Shown here one piece after another: positions 55,180-62,557 of a stretch of DNA of 64,000 nt. Both the position numbers and the translations under genes were made by a program. Below the pieces are notes generated by a model. The model did not search any database, had not been told where the DNA came from, and saw nothing but the letters and a program-made list of their open reading frames with translations. Source of the stretch: Chitinophagaceae bacterium (GTDB lineage: Bacteria > Bacteroidota > Bacteroidia > Chitinophagales > Chitinophagaceae); contig JADJDJ010000002.1 of NCBI GenBank assembly GCA_016702745.1, forward strand, positions 992,001 to 1,056,000, in the 5' to 3' direction. Positions within the stretch are counted from its first letter, which is position 1; every line of letters starts with the position of its first letter.

Positions 55180-55302
55180 ATCATCCCGACGAGTCTAAGC
55201 CGATCATTTGTATTTAGACGTAACCTACACCTGACTTGAGCAGAACTTTTCTTTACTTCATTATTCTTAATTCTATTGTTCCTCTGTTCTGCTGTTCATC
55301 TC

Positions 55303-55761
55303 CTACCAGTTATTCACCTGATCCGGATTGATCCTTTCAGAAACATCCACCGGTTTATTTTCCCGCCAGTTTTTATCAAATTTTACAAACCAGGAAATCC
55401 AGATACTACGACTGAGGCGCATGAGCCAGGGTTGAAGAGATATTAAAAGAACGGCATTGGAGATCAGCCAGTACACAAAACGGTTATCGTCGGTGGACAT
55501 ACCAATCAGTACCAGCCAGGCCACGAGGGTGGCAATACTCAGGGCAACCGTCAGGGCATAGCTAACATAACCTGTTCCATAATAAAAGCCGGTTTCAATT
55601 TCGGTGGGTTGTCCGCAAACAGGGCATTGCGGATACATTTCCATATTCCTTTTGAAACCGATGGTAAGCGGATTTTTGAACAATTTCCCTTCTCTGCATC
55701 GCGGGCATCGACAGCCGAGGGTGGAAGCAAGATAGCCGCGATGAGTTGTTGTTTCTGCCAT
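55303..55761 (-). CDS. DUF983 membrane protein
   Basis: 152 residues. N-terminal treble-clef-like zinc motif: CRCPRCREGKLF and CPVCGQPTE (two CxxC pairs), then two transmembrane helices (about 74-96 TVALSIATLVAWLVLIGMS and 102-122 WLISNAVLLISLQPWLMRLS). DUF983 proteins are small zinc-ribbon membrane proteins found near respiratory genes; their role is unknown. Last gene of an operon with a thioredoxin and two small membrane proteins under the putative sulfur regulator site at 56560. Confidence 0.88.
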   Translation of the reverse strand: MAETTTHRGYLASTLGCRCPRCREGKLFKNPLTIGFKRNMEMYPQCPVCGQPTEIETGFYYGTGYVSYALTVALSIATLVAWLVLIGMSTDDNRFVYWLISNAVLLISLQPWLMRLSRSIWISWFVKFDKNWRENKPVDVSERINPDQVNNW

Positions 55762-55765
55762 TTTA

Positions 55766-56086
55766 TTATTTACTTATCAATTGGTCAATTACTTTCTCCA
55801 ATGAATTCACCTGCATTATTCCCGATTGCCGCCAGAGTTGTTTCCCTTTCTGAAATAAGATCAGCGTGGGTACACTTTGCACCTGAAAGGCATTGGCTGC
55901 AGCCGGACTCTGGTCAATATCAATCTTAATGATCCGGACCTGTTCGCCTTTTCGCTGGTGCAATTCTTCCAGCACGGGTTTCATCATTTTACAGGGGCCA
56001 CACCAGGTAGCGGTAAAGTCAACCAATACCGGTGTTTTTCCATTGAGAATTTCCGCAAAGGTCTCTTTTTTATGGGTTGCTGACAT
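55766..56086 (-). CDS. Thioredoxin
   Basis: 106 residues from ATG 56086 (MSATHKKETFAEIL); an upstream extension to 56122 overlaps the previous gene further and is unlikely. Redox motif TWCGPCKM (Cys29, Cys32), then QSVPTLILFQKGKQ with the cis-Pro loop. No signal peptide, so cytoplasmic. Reduces disulfides; here, in a sulfide-responsive operon, it may reduce persulfides (inference). Overlaps the upstream small gene by 17 bp and is followed by the DUF983 gene after 4 bp. Confidence 0.92.
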   Translation of the reverse strand: MSATHKKETFAEILNGKTPVLVDFTATWCGPCKMMKPVLEELHQRKGEQVRIIKIDIDQSPAAANAFQVQSVPTLILFQKGKQLWRQSGIMQVNSLEKVIDQLISK

Positions 56087-56279
56087 TTTTTTCTTTTTTA
56101 AACATACTGAATAATAATCCACCCATCAGGGCCCCGTAGGCGGTGCTGTTGTGCCAGGTGGAAGTGATCCGGCAGGTGCCATTGCTGCAGCCGATCTGCT
56201 GCCAGTACAAATAACCGGCAATGGATCCAAGGAGGACTCCAATAATGGTTAATTTATTTTTTAGCACCCAGTTCTTCAT
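56070..56279 (-). CDS. Small membrane protein (DUF6132 family)
   Basis: 69 residues from ATG 56279 (MKNWVLKNKLTIIGVLLGSIAGYLYWQQIGCSNGTCRITS); one codon string earlier an ATG at 56291 exists. Two transmembrane helices (about 8-26 and 46-62) with a Cys-x4-Cys loop (GCSNGTC) between. This arrangement matches DUF6132, a family often beside YeeE/rhodanese genes; sulfur handling is likely but unproven. Overlaps both neighbours, so translation is coupled. Confidence 0.8.
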   Translation of the reverse strand: MKNWVLKNKLTIIGVLLGSIAGYLYWQQIGCSNGTCRITSTWHNSTAYGALMGGLLFSMFKKEKNVSNP

Positions 56280-56514
56280 ATTCAATTTCATCTGTTTTAT
56301 TTTGATTGTTGTTGCGATTTACGGGAGTATAGCAATTGCCGCCGGCACAGCATACTCCGTCGGTAAATAGGGCTATCCCGGTGAAAAGAACGCCCAGTAC
56401 GATACCCCCTGCATGGCCTTCGCTAATGGATGAGTAGAGAATGAGTACACCCAGAATTACCCGGATAAATTTGAGCGTTGTCCAGCCACTGCTAATACGT
56501 GCGAGGAGTTGCAT
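56254..56514 (-). CDS. Small membrane protein with CCxxGxC motif
   Basis: 86 residues from ATG 56514 (MQLLARISSGWTTLKFIRVILGVLILYSSI). Two hydrophobic helices (about 17-33 and 38-55), then GVCCAGGNCYTP, a cysteine cluster that could bind a metal or carry sulfur, and a charged tail. It resembles small proteins placed beside rhodanese or YeeE genes in Bacteroidota. First gene of the operon; its promoter (56530-56573) carries the shared palindrome. Confidence 0.75.
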   Translation of the reverse strand: MQLLARISSGWTTLKFIRVILGVLILYSSISEGHAGGIVLGVLFTGIALFTDGVCCAGGNCYTPVNRNNNQNKTDEIEYEELGAKK

Positions 56515-56529
56515 ATTCAATCTTTGGTA

Positions 56530-56573
56530 CAAATTTCATGTAGTTTTGGGGCTGGGGAGGTGACTATAGTTAC
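56530..56573 (-). promoter_or_regulatory. Crp/Fnr-type site and -7 box, small-membrane-protein/thioredoxin/DUF983 operon
   Basis: Palindrome GTGACTATAGTTAC at 56560-56573; 22 bp away a box reading GAAATTTG on the minus strand (56530-56537). The site centre lies about 41 bp from the expected transcription start. Same geometry as five other promoters in 58-64 kb. Confidence 0.7.
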
Positions 56574-56661
56574 CAAATGGGAACAGGTTTGTTAAACCTG
56601 GCCATGGCGGGCAGTACGGTTCCGGCATTTTTAAATGAAGTAAGCAATAACGAATTGTTCC

Positions 56662-56694
56662 AAAAGACCCCCAACAGTAAATGTTGGGGGTGAC
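56662..56694 (+). repeat. Composite repeat, lone hairpin 2
   Basis: CCCCCAACA (56668-56676) pairs with TGTTGGGGG (56682-56690), followed by TGAC. Same as hairpin 2 of the full copy 142 bp further on. Confidence 0.75.
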
Positions 56695-56732
56695 GTCTTG
56701 CATGAGTGATGTGGGTCTCTAAATAATTTGAG

Positions 56733-56836
56733 TTTGCAACGGGCCTCAACTACGTCATGCCGGACTTGATCCGGCGTCTTTTGAAATACATTTAACTTCC
56801 TCCGAAAGACCCCCAACAGTAAATGTTGGGGGTGAC
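56733..56836 (+). repeat. Composite two-hairpin repeat, copy B
   Basis: TTGCAACGGGC, hairpin 1 (GCCGGA 56759-56764 with TCCGGC 56770-56775, loop CTTGA), TCTTT, GAAAGA, hairpin 2 (56810-56818 with 56824-56832), TGAC. Confidence 0.8.
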
Positions 56837-56873
56837 ATGCTCCAAGATTGTGGCGGGACTCCAAGTAGTTTGA

Positions 56874-56923
56874 GTTTGCAACGGGCCACGAGTACGTCAT
56901 ACCGGCCTTGAGCCGGTATCTTT
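56874..56923 (+). repeat. Composite repeat, copy C (hairpin 1 half)
   Basis: TTGCAACGGGC then ATACCGGC (56899-56906) with GCCGGTAT (56912-56919), loop CTTGA, TCTTT. Compared with copy B the stem bases differ but pairing is kept (compensatory changes). Hairpin 2 is absent. Together with 56662 and 56733 these repeats fill most of the 477-base gap before sqr; nothing else is seen in it. Confidence 0.75.
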
Positions 56924-56944
56924 CAAAAGATTAAGCTTAAAACA

Positions 56945-56969
56945 AAACGGCTGTCGAAGACAGCCGTTT
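56945..56969 (-). terminator. Rho-independent terminator of sqr
   Basis: Perfect 11-bp stem AAACGGCTGTC / GACAGCCGTTT, loop GAA, followed on the minus strand by TGTTTTAAGC. Confidence 0.8.
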
Positions 56970-56991
56970 GTATAAAACCTACATCAACACA

Positions 56992-58188
56992 TTACATTTT
57001 TCCCGGCAGAATTTTATTCCAGTACAACCAGGGCAATACCCTTCTTTTCAACTGGTACATACTCCATCTTTCCTTACTCTGGTCAAAGGGGAAGGTTTCA
57101 ATGGGCTGGTTATTATAATCGAATTCGCAAAGCACCAGTTTGCCATAACCGGTTACTACCGGGCAACTGGTATAGCCGTTATAACTGGCGGCCGGTTGCT
57201 GACCTGCCATCACGGCCATCAGGTTTTTCACCAGTACGGGTGCCTGTTTACGGATAGCCGCACCGGTACGGGAAGTGGGGAGTGAAGAGGCATCTCCCAG
57301 TGAAAATATATTGGGATATTTTACATGTTGCAGGCTGTGTTTGTCTACATCCACCCATCCGGCGGTATTGGCCAGCGGACTATTACGGATAAAATCAGGC
57401 GCACTCTGGGGTGGTGTTATATGAATCATATCAAAATCCACCCAGTATTCTTTGTCTTTGTTCTGTTCGCCAAAGCCAACAAATTTTGCTTTTTTATTGG
57501 GACCGTCAATTTCCACCAGTTTTGTAAAGAAATTCATTTGCACTTTGTCGCGCTCTGCTACTTTCTTCAGCGTTTTTTCATATTTATCCACTCCAAACAA
57601 ACGGGTGCCTCCACTCCAGTATTGGATCTCGGTCTTATCAAACACATCATGTTTTTTAAGGTAATCGGCAGCCAGCCACATGATTTTATGGGGAGCTCCA
57701 CCACATTTTACCGGTGTATTCGGGTTGGTAAAAAGGGCCTTTCCGCCTTTGAAATTTTTCAGTGTTTCCCAGGTATAGGGCACATTCTCCACACTGTAAT
57801 TAGAGCAGACCCCGTTTTTACCGAGTGTTTCTTTCAGTCCCTTGATTTCATTCCAGTTCAACTGAATGCCGGGAGCTACCACGAGATACTGGTAATTCAC
57901 TTTTTCCTGGTTGTCGAGGGTAACCGTATTTTCTTCCGGCTGGAACGAGATTGCTTTCTGATGGATCCATTTCACATTCTTTGGCATCACATCTTTTTCC
58001 TGATGAATAGTATCCTTCATATTAAATACTCCGGCACCCACCAGGGTCCAGGCCGGTTGATAATAGTGTTTGTCGGATGGCTCAATGATGGCAATATCCA
58101 GTTGTTTGTTTTTACGGAGCAATTGGGAAGCAACGGAAATACCGGCATTACCTCCGCCTACAATTAAAATCTGGTGTTGATGTGACAT
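56992..58188 (-). CDS. sqr: Sulfide:quinone oxidoreductase (SQR, type II-like)
   Basis: 398 residues. N-terminal FAD motif QILIVGGGNAGISVASQLL, C-terminal KYPNIFSLGDASSLPTSRTGAAIRKQAPV. Two catalytic cysteines: Cys128 (NGVCSNYS) and Cys162 (VKCGGAPHKI), the pair typical of type II SQR, including the human mitochondrial type. Oxidises sulfide to a persulfide on an acceptor and passes electrons to the quinone pool at the membrane. Divergent from the persulfide dioxygenase-rhodanese gene, a standard pairing. Promoter with the shared palindrome at 58207-58250; terminator at 56945. Confidence 0.93.
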   Translation of the reverse strand: MSHQHQILIVGGGNAGISVASQLLRKNKQLDIAIIEPSDKHYYQPAWTLVGAGVFNMKDTIHQEKDVMPKNVKWIHQKAISFQPEENTVTLDNQEKVNYQYLVVAPGIQLNWNEIKGLKETLGKNGVCSNYSVENVPYTWETLKNFKGGKALFTNPNTPVKCGGAPHKIMWLAADYLKKHDVFDKTEIQYWSGGTRLFGVDKYEKTLKKVAERDKVQMNFFTKLVEIDGPNKKAKFVGFGEQNKDKEYWVDFDMIHITPPQSAPDFIRNSPLANTAGWVDVDKHSLQHVKYPNIFSLGDASSLPTSRTGAAIRKQAPVLVKNLMAVMAGQQPAASYNGYTSCPVVTGYGKLVLCEFDYNNQPIETFPFDQSKERWSMYQLKRRVLPWLYWNKILPGKM

Positions 58189-58206
58189 ACTGTTGATTTT
58201 AGAATA

Positions 58207-58250
58207 CTAAAGTACCGTAACAGCAAGGGCAATAACGTGATAACTGTCAC
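58207..58250 (-). promoter_or_regulatory. Crp/Fnr-type site and -7 box of sqr
   Basis: Palindrome GTGATAACTGTCAC at 58237-58250; 22 bp away, box TACTTTAG on the minus strand (58207-58214). The start codon is at 58188. Confidence 0.75.
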
Positions 58251-58295
58251 TCAACACGAATTATTACAGAGAATCAGCGGAATAAAAGGGAAGAC

Positions 58296-58309
58296 CTGAT
58301 AACAGTCAC
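58296..58309. promoter_or_regulatory. Extra Crp/Fnr-like palindrome between sqr and blh
   Basis: CTGATAACAGTCAC, TGA-N6-TCA core, sharing TGATAAC with the sqr site. No -7 box is at the standard distance on either strand, so it is an accessory site, 22 bp from the blh site centre. Confidence 0.55.
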
Positions 58310-58317
58310 CCGATTTT

Positions 58318-58361
58318 GTGACTTATGTCATTCACACAGCTGAGGTCCCACTTGAATTTTG
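58318..58361 (+). promoter_or_regulatory. Crp/Fnr-type site and -7 box of the persulfide dioxygenase-rhodanese gene
   Basis: Palindrome GTGACTTATGTCAT at 58318-58331, a 22-bp gap, then box GAATTTTG at 58354-58361. The leader to the ATG at 58467 is about 100 nt. Confidence 0.65.
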
Positions 58362-58466
58362 TTTTTCTCCATTCCTGTGAAGCAGATGCCATTCAACGAA
58401 ATGGTTTGCTGTCCAACATCCATTGAAAAACGCTGGTTCTTATTCAGCAATTAAAAGGCATGGGAT

Positions 58467-59891
58467 ATGAAAATCGAACAAATCTATACTGGCTGCCTGG
58501 CTGAAGCGGCTTATTACATTGAAAGCAATGGCGAAGTGGCTATTATTGATCCCTTAAGGGAAACCCGTCCCTATATTGAAAGGGCAGAAAGAAATGGCGC
58601 TAAAATAAAATATATACTGGAGACCCATTTCCATGCTGATTTTGTCAGCGGTCATATTGATTTGTCCAAAAAAACCGGCGCCACTATTGTATTTGGTCCA
58701 ACTGCAGTGCCGGGGTATGAAGCGCATGTGGCTCAGGATGGAGAAGAACTTTCATTGGGTAATATTAAATTCAGGGTACTGCATACACCCGGACATACCA
58801 TGGAGTCCACCACCTACCTGTTGATTGATGAAAACGGAAAAGAGCAGGCGATTTTTACAGGCGACACATTGTTCATTGGTGATGTGGGCCGTCCGGATCT
58901 GGTACAAAAAGTAAAAGCAGAAGTGACCCCTGAATTTTTAGCCGGTCATTTATTTGATTCTCTCCGGAATCAAATCATGCCATTAGCTGATGAAGTGATA
59001 GTATACCCAGGTCATGGTGCTGGAAGTGCCTGTGGTAAAAACATGAGCCGGGAAACTACTGATACCCTGGGTCACCAGAAAAAAGTGAACTATGCGCTTC
59101 GTGCCGATATGACGAAGGAAGAATTTATTAAAGAAGTAACAGACGGACTGGTAGAGCCCCCCCAGTATTTCCCATATAATGTACTGATGAACCTGAAGGG
59201 CGGGGTGGATAGTATTGATGATATCATTGCCAGAGGTATGCGGGAGCTATCTCCCCGTGAATTCCAGGCAGCCTGGGAAAGTCTGGAAGCATTGGTATTG
59301 GATACAAGAGGCAAGGATGTATTTGCGGCCATGCATATTCCGGGTTCGGTCTTCATCGGACTGGATGATAATTTCGCCCCATGGGCCGGTACGCTGATTA
59401 CCGATCTGAAGCAACCCATTCTTTTCCTGGCAGATGAAGGAAAAGAAGAAGAAGTAATTGTGCGTTTGTCAAGAGTTGGTTATGATAACCCGGTTGGATT
59501 CCTGAAAGGTGGTATCTGGGCCTGGAAGGAAGCAGGTTTTGATACAACAGTGCTGGAAGAGATCGATGCAGAAACATTTGCGGCATTGTATGAGAGCGGT
59601 ACCGAAGAGGTTAACCTTTTGGATGCCCGTCGTAAAAGTGAGTATGAGGCCGAACACCTGGAAGGAGCAGAAAATTTCCCGCTTGATTTCATCAATCATA
59701 ATATGGCCCAACTGGATCGGAATAAAAAATACTATATCCATTGCGCCGGTGGCTATCGCTCTGTGATCATGTGTTCGATCCTGCAGTCAAGGGGATTTGA
59801 AAATCTGGTGAATATCAGGGGCGGTTATAAAGCACTCAGCCAGACCGGACTAAAGAAAACGAAATATACAGAGCCGAAAACGATGCTCTGA
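58467..59891 (+). CDS. blh: Persulfide dioxygenase-rhodanese fusion (Blh type)
   Basis: 474 residues. Residues 1 to about 250: metallo-beta-lactamase fold persulfide dioxygenase; metal motif THFHADF (His54, His56, Asp58), later LHTPGHTMEST and FTGDTLFIGDVGRPDL. Residues about 265-360: a first, degenerate rhodanese domain (LVLDTRGKDVFAAMHIPGS, no Cys loop). Residues about 370-474: a second rhodanese domain with active Cys426 in IHCAGGYRSVI. It oxidises persulfide made by SQR to sulfite and moves sulfane sulfur. Divergent from sqr and under the same type of site. Terminator at 59912. Confidence 0.93.
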   Translation: MKIEQIYTGCLAEAAYYIESNGEVAIIDPLRETRPYIERAERNGAKIKYILETHFHADFVSGHIDLSKKTGATIVFGPTAVPGYEAHVAQDGEELSLGNIKFRVLHTPGHTMESTTYLLIDENGKEQAIFTGDTLFIGDVGRPDLVQKVKAEVTPEFLAGHLFDSLRNQIMPLADEVIVYPGHGAGSACGKNMSRETTDTLGHQKKVNYALRADMTKEEFIKEVTDGLVEPPQYFPYNVLMNLKGGVDSIDDIIARGMRELSPREFQAAWESLEALVLDTRGKDVFAAMHIPGSVFIGLDDNFAPWAGTLITDLKQPILFLADEGKEEEVIVRLSRVGYDNPVGFLKGGIWAWKEAGFDTTVLEEIDAETFAALYESGTEEVNLLDARRKSEYEAEHLEGAENFPLDFINHNMAQLDRNKKYYIHCAGGYRSVIMCSILQSRGFENLVNIRGGYKALSQTGLKKTKYTEPKTML

Positions 59892-59911
59892 TGTTGAAGG
59901 GGTTTTAGTGG

Positions 59912-59941
59912 AACCGGCCCGGATAACGGGCCGGTTTTTTT
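59912..59941 (+). terminator. Rho-independent terminator
   Basis: Perfect 10-bp stem AACCGGCCCG / CGGGCCGGTT, loop GATAA, then T5 beyond the stem. It directly precedes the palindrome of the next promoter. Confidence 0.9.
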
Positions 59942-59985
59942 GTGATTTGGGTCACCGGCGGTATCCACTATCCTTGGTACATTTG
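59942..59985 (+). promoter_or_regulatory. Crp/Fnr-type site and -7 box of the thioredoxin-methyltransferase pair
   Basis: Palindrome GTGATTTGGGTCAC at 59942-59955, a 22-bp gap, then box TACATTTG (exact TAnnTTTG) at 59978-59985. The best -7 match of the six. Confidence 0.75.
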
Positions 59986-60004
59986 TTCTTTAAAGCAATC
60001 AATT

Positions 60005-60394
60005 ATGCCAACGATTAAAATGACCACGCAGGATTTTAAGGATAAAGTATTTAACTATGATCTGGAAAAGGACTGGAAATACCTGGGCAACCTGCCAGCC
60101 ATCATCGATTTTTATGCCGACTGGTGCGGTCCCTGTAAAATGGTGGCGCCGGTACTGGAAGAATTGGCTGATGAATATGAAGGACGCTTACTGATTTATA
60201 AAGTAGATACTGATGTGGAACAGGAATTATCTTCTGTTTTTGGCATTCAAAGTATACCCACACTGTTATTCATCGGTTCCGATGGAGAACCCATGATGCA
60301 ACCCGGGGCATTACCCAAACATGTATTGAAAAAAGTGATCGAAGAAAACCTGCTGGTCATTCAATCCGGAAACAATGAAGGAGTTCTGGGATAA
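60005..60394 (+). CDS. Thioredoxin
   Basis: 129 residues from ATG 60005 (MPTIKMTTQDFKDKVFNYDLEKDWKYLG). The upstream open frame overlaps the promoter. Redox motif ADWCGPCKM (Cys41, Cys44), cis-Pro loop QSIPTLLFIG. No signal peptide. The N-terminus YDLEKDWKYLGNLPAIIDFYADWCGPC is typical of Bacteroidota thioredoxins near sulfur genes. Likely reduces persulfides or restores enzymes of sulfide oxidation (inference). Overlaps the methyltransferase gene by 20 bp. Confidence 0.93.
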   Translation: MPTIKMTTQDFKDKVFNYDLEKDWKYLGNLPAIIDFYADWCGPCKMVAPVLEELADEYEGRLLIYKVDTDVEQELSSVFGIQSIPTLLFIGSDGEPMMQPGALPKHVLKKVIEENLLVIQSGNNEGVLG

Positions 60395-60968
60395 CCGATA
60401 TACGGAAAACAGCAATGTTTACGGGGAGCAGCGCAATGCTTTTTTTAAAAGTTTTATTGATCAGCATGAACCCGGAACTATTTTAATGCCTGCAGAAGGA
60501 GAGGGGCGCAATGGGCTCTATGCTGCCGCAAAAGGATGGAAGGTAGATGCTTTTGATTTCAGTGCCGTTGCCAGAGACAGAACTGTAGCCGCAGCCCGCG
60601 AAAGGCATCTCCCCATTCAGTACGAGCTGATGGATATCGATTCCTTTACAGCCGGTAAGCAGTATGATGCTGTCGGGCTGATTTATGTGCATTTACCGCC
60701 ATTGCTCCGCCAGTCATTTCATCAGGAAATTTACCAGTCCATCAAACCCGGTGGCTTTTTGGTGCTGGAAGCCTATGCAAAAGAGCAAATACATTTTAAT
60801 AGCGGCGGACCCAAGGATCCCGCCATGTTATATGACGCCCCATCGCTTTGCCATGATTTCCCCTTCCTGCACCTGATCAGTTGTGAGCAAAAGGAACTGG
60901 AACTGGATGAAGGGCCATTTCACCAGGGAAAGGCAGCTGTATTGCGTATGATCGGACAGCGCTTGTAA
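60375..60968 (+). CDS. Class I SAM-dependent methyltransferase (TehB-like)
   Basis: 197 residues. N-terminal FWDNRYTENSNVYGEQRN, then the SAM-binding glycine loop region ILMPAEGEGRNGLYAAAKGWKVDAFDFSAVARDR, with LMDIDSF and an IYVHLPPLLRQSFHQEIYQSIKPGG segment. This matches TehB-like thiol/tellurite/sulfide methyltransferases. Substrate may be a thiol or hydrosulfide, given that it sits in a sulfide-responsive operon (inference). Overlaps the thioredoxin gene and ends 18 bp before a convergent gene. Confidence 0.87.
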   Translation: MKEFWDNRYTENSNVYGEQRNAFFKSFIDQHEPGTILMPAEGEGRNGLYAAAKGWKVDAFDFSAVARDRTVAAARERHLPIQYELMDIDSFTAGKQYDAVGLIYVHLPPLLRQSFHQEIYQSIKPGGFLVLEAYAKEQIHFNSGGPKDPAMLYDAPSLCHDFPFLHLISCEQKELELDEGPFHQGKAAVLRMIGQRL

Positions 60969-60986
60969 AATGAACAGCAGCCCGGT

Positions 60987-62303
60987 TTATGTTTTACTAA
61001 AATATACTTTCCAGACAACCGGTGATGCACGGCTGCCATCAGGCGCATTTCCCCAGAATACATTCGGGGCCCGGCTATCGATTCCGCCGATGATATAACC
61101 CGCCAGTTTTTTGTTCCTGCCCGATACATTTGCGAGGAAGAATCCATCTTCATTGTATAGATTACCTGTTGCCGGAATGAACTCTGCAGCAGCACCAAAA
61201 TAACCACTGAATTTTTCAGGAAGCAGGTATTCTTTCAACCGGCCTTCTTTTCTTTCGATTACACTGATATGTTTTGCGAACGGAACATTCTGGTCAGATT
61301 GGATGTTGCCGGTACTGTCTGCATATTGTACGGCGATGCCTCCAAAGAATACCGACCAGCCCGTTTTATTCTTGGCATCATAAACCGGAACACAGGCCGC
61401 ATGGTAATGTGAAAACTGCTGATTAAATCCTTTGACTTCCTGGTAACTGCTTCCTTTTATATCTGTGAGGTTAGTAAAGGGGAGATCTTTATCCGGTCTG
61501 AATACACCCGAAAAAATGGTCAGCATTTTTTTACCGGCTTCATCATATTGCGGCAAGAGGTTATAATCTCTGCGATGAAACAAAGTTGTATCCGTGATTG
61601 CAGAATAGGATGTTATGCTGAGCGGAAATCCTGTTGCTGAAAGCCTGAATTTCCTGACCTGGTTGGTATATTGCTGGGAGAACCCGGGTCCGTGATCGGG
61701 ACCATCAGGATTATACCGTCCATCAAAGCGGTGTCCGCCTGCCAGATAATAGGCATCACCCAGCTTTTGCATTCTTCCGCCTGTTACTGCCATTCTTTCA
61801 TCTTTGATCTGGCTGACGAAAGCAGCAGGGTCTTTTTCATCAATGATTGCCCGGATCAGTTCCTTCACCTGTATCCTGATCAGGTAAGGATGGGTAATAT
61901 GATCTTTTGCCAATTCGCTGTAACCATAACCACCTGCCAGGATCAGTTCATTCCCATCCTGATAGTATTCCATATTGGTACTCTGTAATTGCTGGGTAAT
62001 GCCGGGCGGCAGGCCATCCAGTGATCTTTTCCAGACTTTTTCTTTTTCAGGATCAAGAACGATCAGCCATTTGTTATTGTCATTTTTATTAAATGCGGCA
62101 AAGGGTTGTTTTTTGTGGAGACCATCAGTCCTGCCGCCTATTAATAAGATGAGTTCTCCGGATTTAGCCCAGGCATAGGATTGCAATCCGGCGAAGGAAG
62201 GAATAATTACCGGGTCAAGTTGTATCTGAAATGGAAATCCTTCCTGCGCACGGGTGACAGGTTGCATACTGATTATAAATAAAAGTGAGAATAGCAGGCG
62301 CAT
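60987..62303 (-). CDS. Secreted Kelch-like repeat protein
   Basis: 438 residues. Signal peptide MRLLFSLLFIISMQPVTRAQ. At least five Kelch-type double-Gly strands: LILLIGGRTDGLH, LILAGGYGYSEL, YYLAGGHRFDGRYN, VFFGGIAVQYA, GYIIGGIDSRAPN. These build a beta-propeller of the galactose-oxidase/Kelch shape. No catalytic residue is recognised. Periplasmic or surface. Its promoter (62347-62390) has the same palindrome-box geometry as sqr, so it probably acts in the sulfur response, but its role is unknown. Confidence 0.78.
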   Translation of the reverse strand: MRLLFSLLFIISMQPVTRAQEGFPFQIQLDPVIIPSFAGLQSYAWAKSGELILLIGGRTDGLHKKQPFAAFNKNDNNKWLIVLDPEKEKVWKRSLDGLPPGITQQLQSTNMEYYQDGNELILAGGYGYSELAKDHITHPYLIRIQVKELIRAIIDEKDPAAFVSQIKDERMAVTGGRMQKLGDAYYLAGGHRFDGRYNPDGPDHGPGFSQQYTNQVRKFRLSATGFPLSITSYSAITDTTLFHRRDYNLLPQYDEAGKKMLTIFSGVFRPDKDLPFTNLTDIKGSSYQEVKGFNQQFSHYHAACVPVYDAKNKTGWSVFFGGIAVQYADSTGNIQSDQNVPFAKHISVIERKEGRLKEYLLPEKFSGYFGAAAEFIPATGNLYNEDGFFLANVSGRNKKLAGYIIGGIDSRAPNVFWGNAPDGSRASPVVWKVYFSKT

Positions 62304-62346
62304 CTTAATTTTTTTAGATGAAGAAAATCAGAAAGTAAACGGACTG

Positions 62347-62390
62347 CTAAAGTACAATCATGCAGCAGCGGGAAGGGTGATCTGGATCAC
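62347..62390 (-). promoter_or_regulatory. Crp/Fnr-type site and -7 box of the Kelch-like gene
   Basis: Palindrome GTGATCTGGATCAC at 62377-62390; 22 bp away, box TACTTTAG on the minus strand (62347-62354), identical to that of sqr. Confidence 0.75.
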
Positions 62391-62470
62391 ATAAGTGAGG
62401 AGATAATTGGCAGTAAAGCTGTCTCATTTCGACAAGCCCAATGTGACAGCTTTTTACTGCCAAGGGTTGC

Positions 62471-62535
62471 CATATTTCGGTAAACTCAATTTCGATAAAC
62501 TCTATTTCGCTACACTCTATTTCGATAAACTCAAT
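62471..62535. repeat. 15-bp tandem repeat (CTCAATTTCGATAAA type)
   Basis: Four imperfect units: ATTTCGGTAAA, then CTCAATTTCGATAAA, CTCTATTTCGCTACA, CTCTATTTCGATAAA, and a final CTCAATATT. Intergenic, between the Kelch promoter and the end of the YeeE-type gene. A minus-strand frame here codes only a repeat of EFIEIE type. Confidence 0.7.
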
Positions 62536-62557
62536 ATTACAAGCGGGACAATATTGC

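Noticed and set aside
57325..58167. Plus-strand frame of 280 residues opposite sqr
   Set aside because: Antisense shadow; unusual hydrophobic composition and no start signal, while sqr is unambiguous.
62471..62535. Possible CRISPR array
   Set aside because: Units of 15 bp are directly adjacent with no spacers, and no cas genes are near.
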